DNA of 64,000 bases from Diphasiastrum complanatum (Eukaryota > Streptophyta > Lycopodiopsida > Lycopodiales > Lycopodiaceae): NCBI GenBank assembly GCA_029204225.1, contig CM055099.1, forward strand, positions 60,777,449 through 60,841,448, in the 5' to 3' direction. Below, piece by piece: positions 62,700 through 64,000 of this stretch; positions within the stretch are counted from its first letter, which is position 1; every line of letters starts with the position of its first letter. The notes under the pieces were generated by a model. That model did not search any database. It had not been told where the DNA came from and saw only the letters and a program-made list of their open reading frames with translations. A program made the position numbers and the translations under genes.

Positions 62700-62960
62700 A
62701 CCCACTATTTTTTTGAAGGCCCTCTTTGTGATTTTTAAAGCATATGGTTGTAGGCTAAAAGGGGCACATATTGGATTTGACTTAGCTTGCTCACCAAGTC
62801 ATTGTTCAATAGGGTAGTTTCAATCCATCATATGGATTATTGTTTTGAAAATCCTTCTTGTGATTCTTAATGCATATGGTTGTAGGCATCTCTAGAAGGG
62901 GCACATATTGGACTTGGCTTAACTTGCTCACCAAGTAATTGCTCAATAGTATGGATAAGA
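62700..62960 (+). repeat. Tandem duplication, about 132-bp period
   Basis: Two copies sharing GCATATGGTTGTAGGC, GGGGCACATATTGGA and CTTGCTCACCAAGT, the first around 62740 and the second around 62872. Confidence 0.8.
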
Positions 62961-63459
62961 TAGATTTCATTCCATTGATAGATTATGTTTTTTATTACTC
63001 TTGAGTCTATGGAAGTGGCTCATTGGTCTCCTTTGTAAAGGAGCAACTATTGCCCATATTTGACGCTGTTTTGACAATCTTAAGTTGGAGGATGCTATTT
63101 GCTTATTCCTTTATTGTCTATTTTTCTTATGTGATTGAGGGCATAACAAAGACTTACTTGGTGTGTCTTCACACCAAGTGTGTTGGCAACACGAATTGGG
63201 GTTTTGACATTCTGCGAGTAAATTTTTTGCGACTTTTGCAAGTTTATTCTACCTATGATCCCACAAAATGGTAGCACATGACCGTGTTACTCTTTTTATG
63301 CCACTACATCATTTTTGAAGAATAGGAATTGTGCTTTGACACATACTTAAAACTTTGACCATCCATCAAATTTTAAATAGGTCCATCATAAAATACTTTG
63401 TTACTCTATAAATATAGCTTTATTTTTAATTTAAAAAAAAAAGTGTTATTGAAATTGTG

Positions 63460-63890
63460 AAAGCTAGCATGCCGGCGTGCTAGCTTGCAAATTTTTTATT
63501 TCAAAAAATTGAAGTTTTTTAAAAAAAAAGAATTGAAAAAATAAATTTTTGGAGCTGATTTGATTAGCATGCCGGTGTGCTAGCCGAGTAAATTATAAAA
63601 TAGAAAAGCTATTTTGACACATTTGAAAATCAATTTTTGAGTAAAAACATTATTTCAGAATATTTTTTTCAACCTCCAGACATAGTAAGCCGATGTGCTA
63701 AGTAAAACAACTTTAAAAAAAATTTGCAACCTTTAAATATAACACATCAGCGTGCTATATGAAATGAGGAAAAAAAAATTGTAGCCTCCAAACCTAGCAC
63801 GCCGGCGTGCGGCGAGACCGCCCAAAAAAAATAAAATAAAATAATTCGGGCGGTCTCGTCGTGCACGCCAGCGTGCTACCTCTGGAGGCT
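63460..63890. repeat. Cluster of TAGCACGCCGGCGTGCTA-type palindromes
   Basis: Copies at about 63462-63483, 63565-63583, 63684-63700, 63743-63757, 63794-63810 and 63864-63879, separated by A/T-rich spacers. Some are near-perfect palindromes and others are decayed. Confidence 0.8.
63783..63890. repeat. Long hairpin with about 41-bp arms
   Basis: Arms 63783-63823 and 63848-63890, pairing AGCCTCC...GAGACCGCCC with its reverse complement at a few mismatches and a 2-base bulge. The loop is a 24-base A-rich stretch. It has the look of a small inverted-repeat element. Confidence 0.85.
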
Positions 63891-64000
63891 GCAAAAAAAC
63901 AATTAATTTGAAATTTTTTTACTTTGTGTGACATTTTTAACTATGTACCAAACCACATCTTAATAATAAACATTGAAGTAAGAGCGTAAAAAAGGTAGCA
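63891..64000. other. Window end, no gene seen
   Basis: AT-rich sequence. Confidence 0.3.

Overview
This is a nuclear window from a land plant with a large, repeat-filled genome. The evidence is a three-exon Trichome Birefringence-Like (TBL) acetyltransferase gene with introns of about 3.0 and 5.7 kb, many decayed Ty1/copia and Ty3/gypsy retrotransposons, initiator-Met tRNA primer-binding sites typical of plant elements, and very long (GA)n/(CT)n tracts. No organelle, bacterial or rRNA/tRNA sequence was recognised. The lineage cannot be fixed from the sequence; a fern, other seed-free plant or conifer-like genome would fit, but that is a guess.

Layout. 1-3.3 kb: minus-strand copia element (copia-A) cut by the window edge. 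3.3-9.5 kb: a minus-strand gypsy chromovirus split by a plus-strand copia (copia-B, 4145-9082) with a matching 5-bp target duplication. 9.5-13.7 kb: non-coding, with a (GA)n tract, a 33-bp CCAAT-containing tandem repeat and a pyrimidine-rich block. 13.7-17.4 kb: minus-strand copia-C, broken by copia-D, which is joined head-to-head to a plus-strand integrase piece (copia-E). 17.4-23.4 kb: the most unusual region. It holds a transposase-like gene (+), an unknown gene (-), and, divergent from it, a gene whose N-terminal part is a histone H3-like fold with a long novel C-terminal extension (+). The two divergent genes share a G-box-rich promoter and matching leaders that carry an alternating 16-bp motif with an 80-bp period. 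23.4-25.5 kb: an inverted-repeat (foldback-like) unit with LTR-like arms. 25.5-32.6 kb: mostly featureless, with microsatellites and hairpins. 32.6-42.6 kb: the TBL gene, whose second intron holds pieces of two gypsy elements. 43-49 kb: direct repeats and a decayed copia-B relative. 49.3-54.2 kb: copia-F with both LTRs but no reverse transcriptase. 55.27-55.68 kb: about 404 bp of unbroken (CT)n. 57.4-59 kb: copia-G, related to copia-A and starting exactly at a (GA)n tract. 60.0-60.5 kb: an LTR on the minus strand. 61.0-61.6 kb: an ORF encoding a SWIM zinc finger. 63.46-63.9 kb: a cluster of palindromes ending in a 41-bp-arm hairpin.

How it works together. The TBL gene is the only apparently intact host gene: Golgi-localised polysaccharide O-acetylation. 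Nearly everything else is mobile DNA in decay, with stops, frameshifts, RT deletions and nested insertions. The exception worth attention is the 17.4-23.4 kb unit. Its three genes, shared bidirectional control region and LTR insertion at its right edge suggest an old multi-gene mobile element carrying its own H3-like chromatin protein. That interpretation is inference; the H3 similarity itself is read directly from the sequence.
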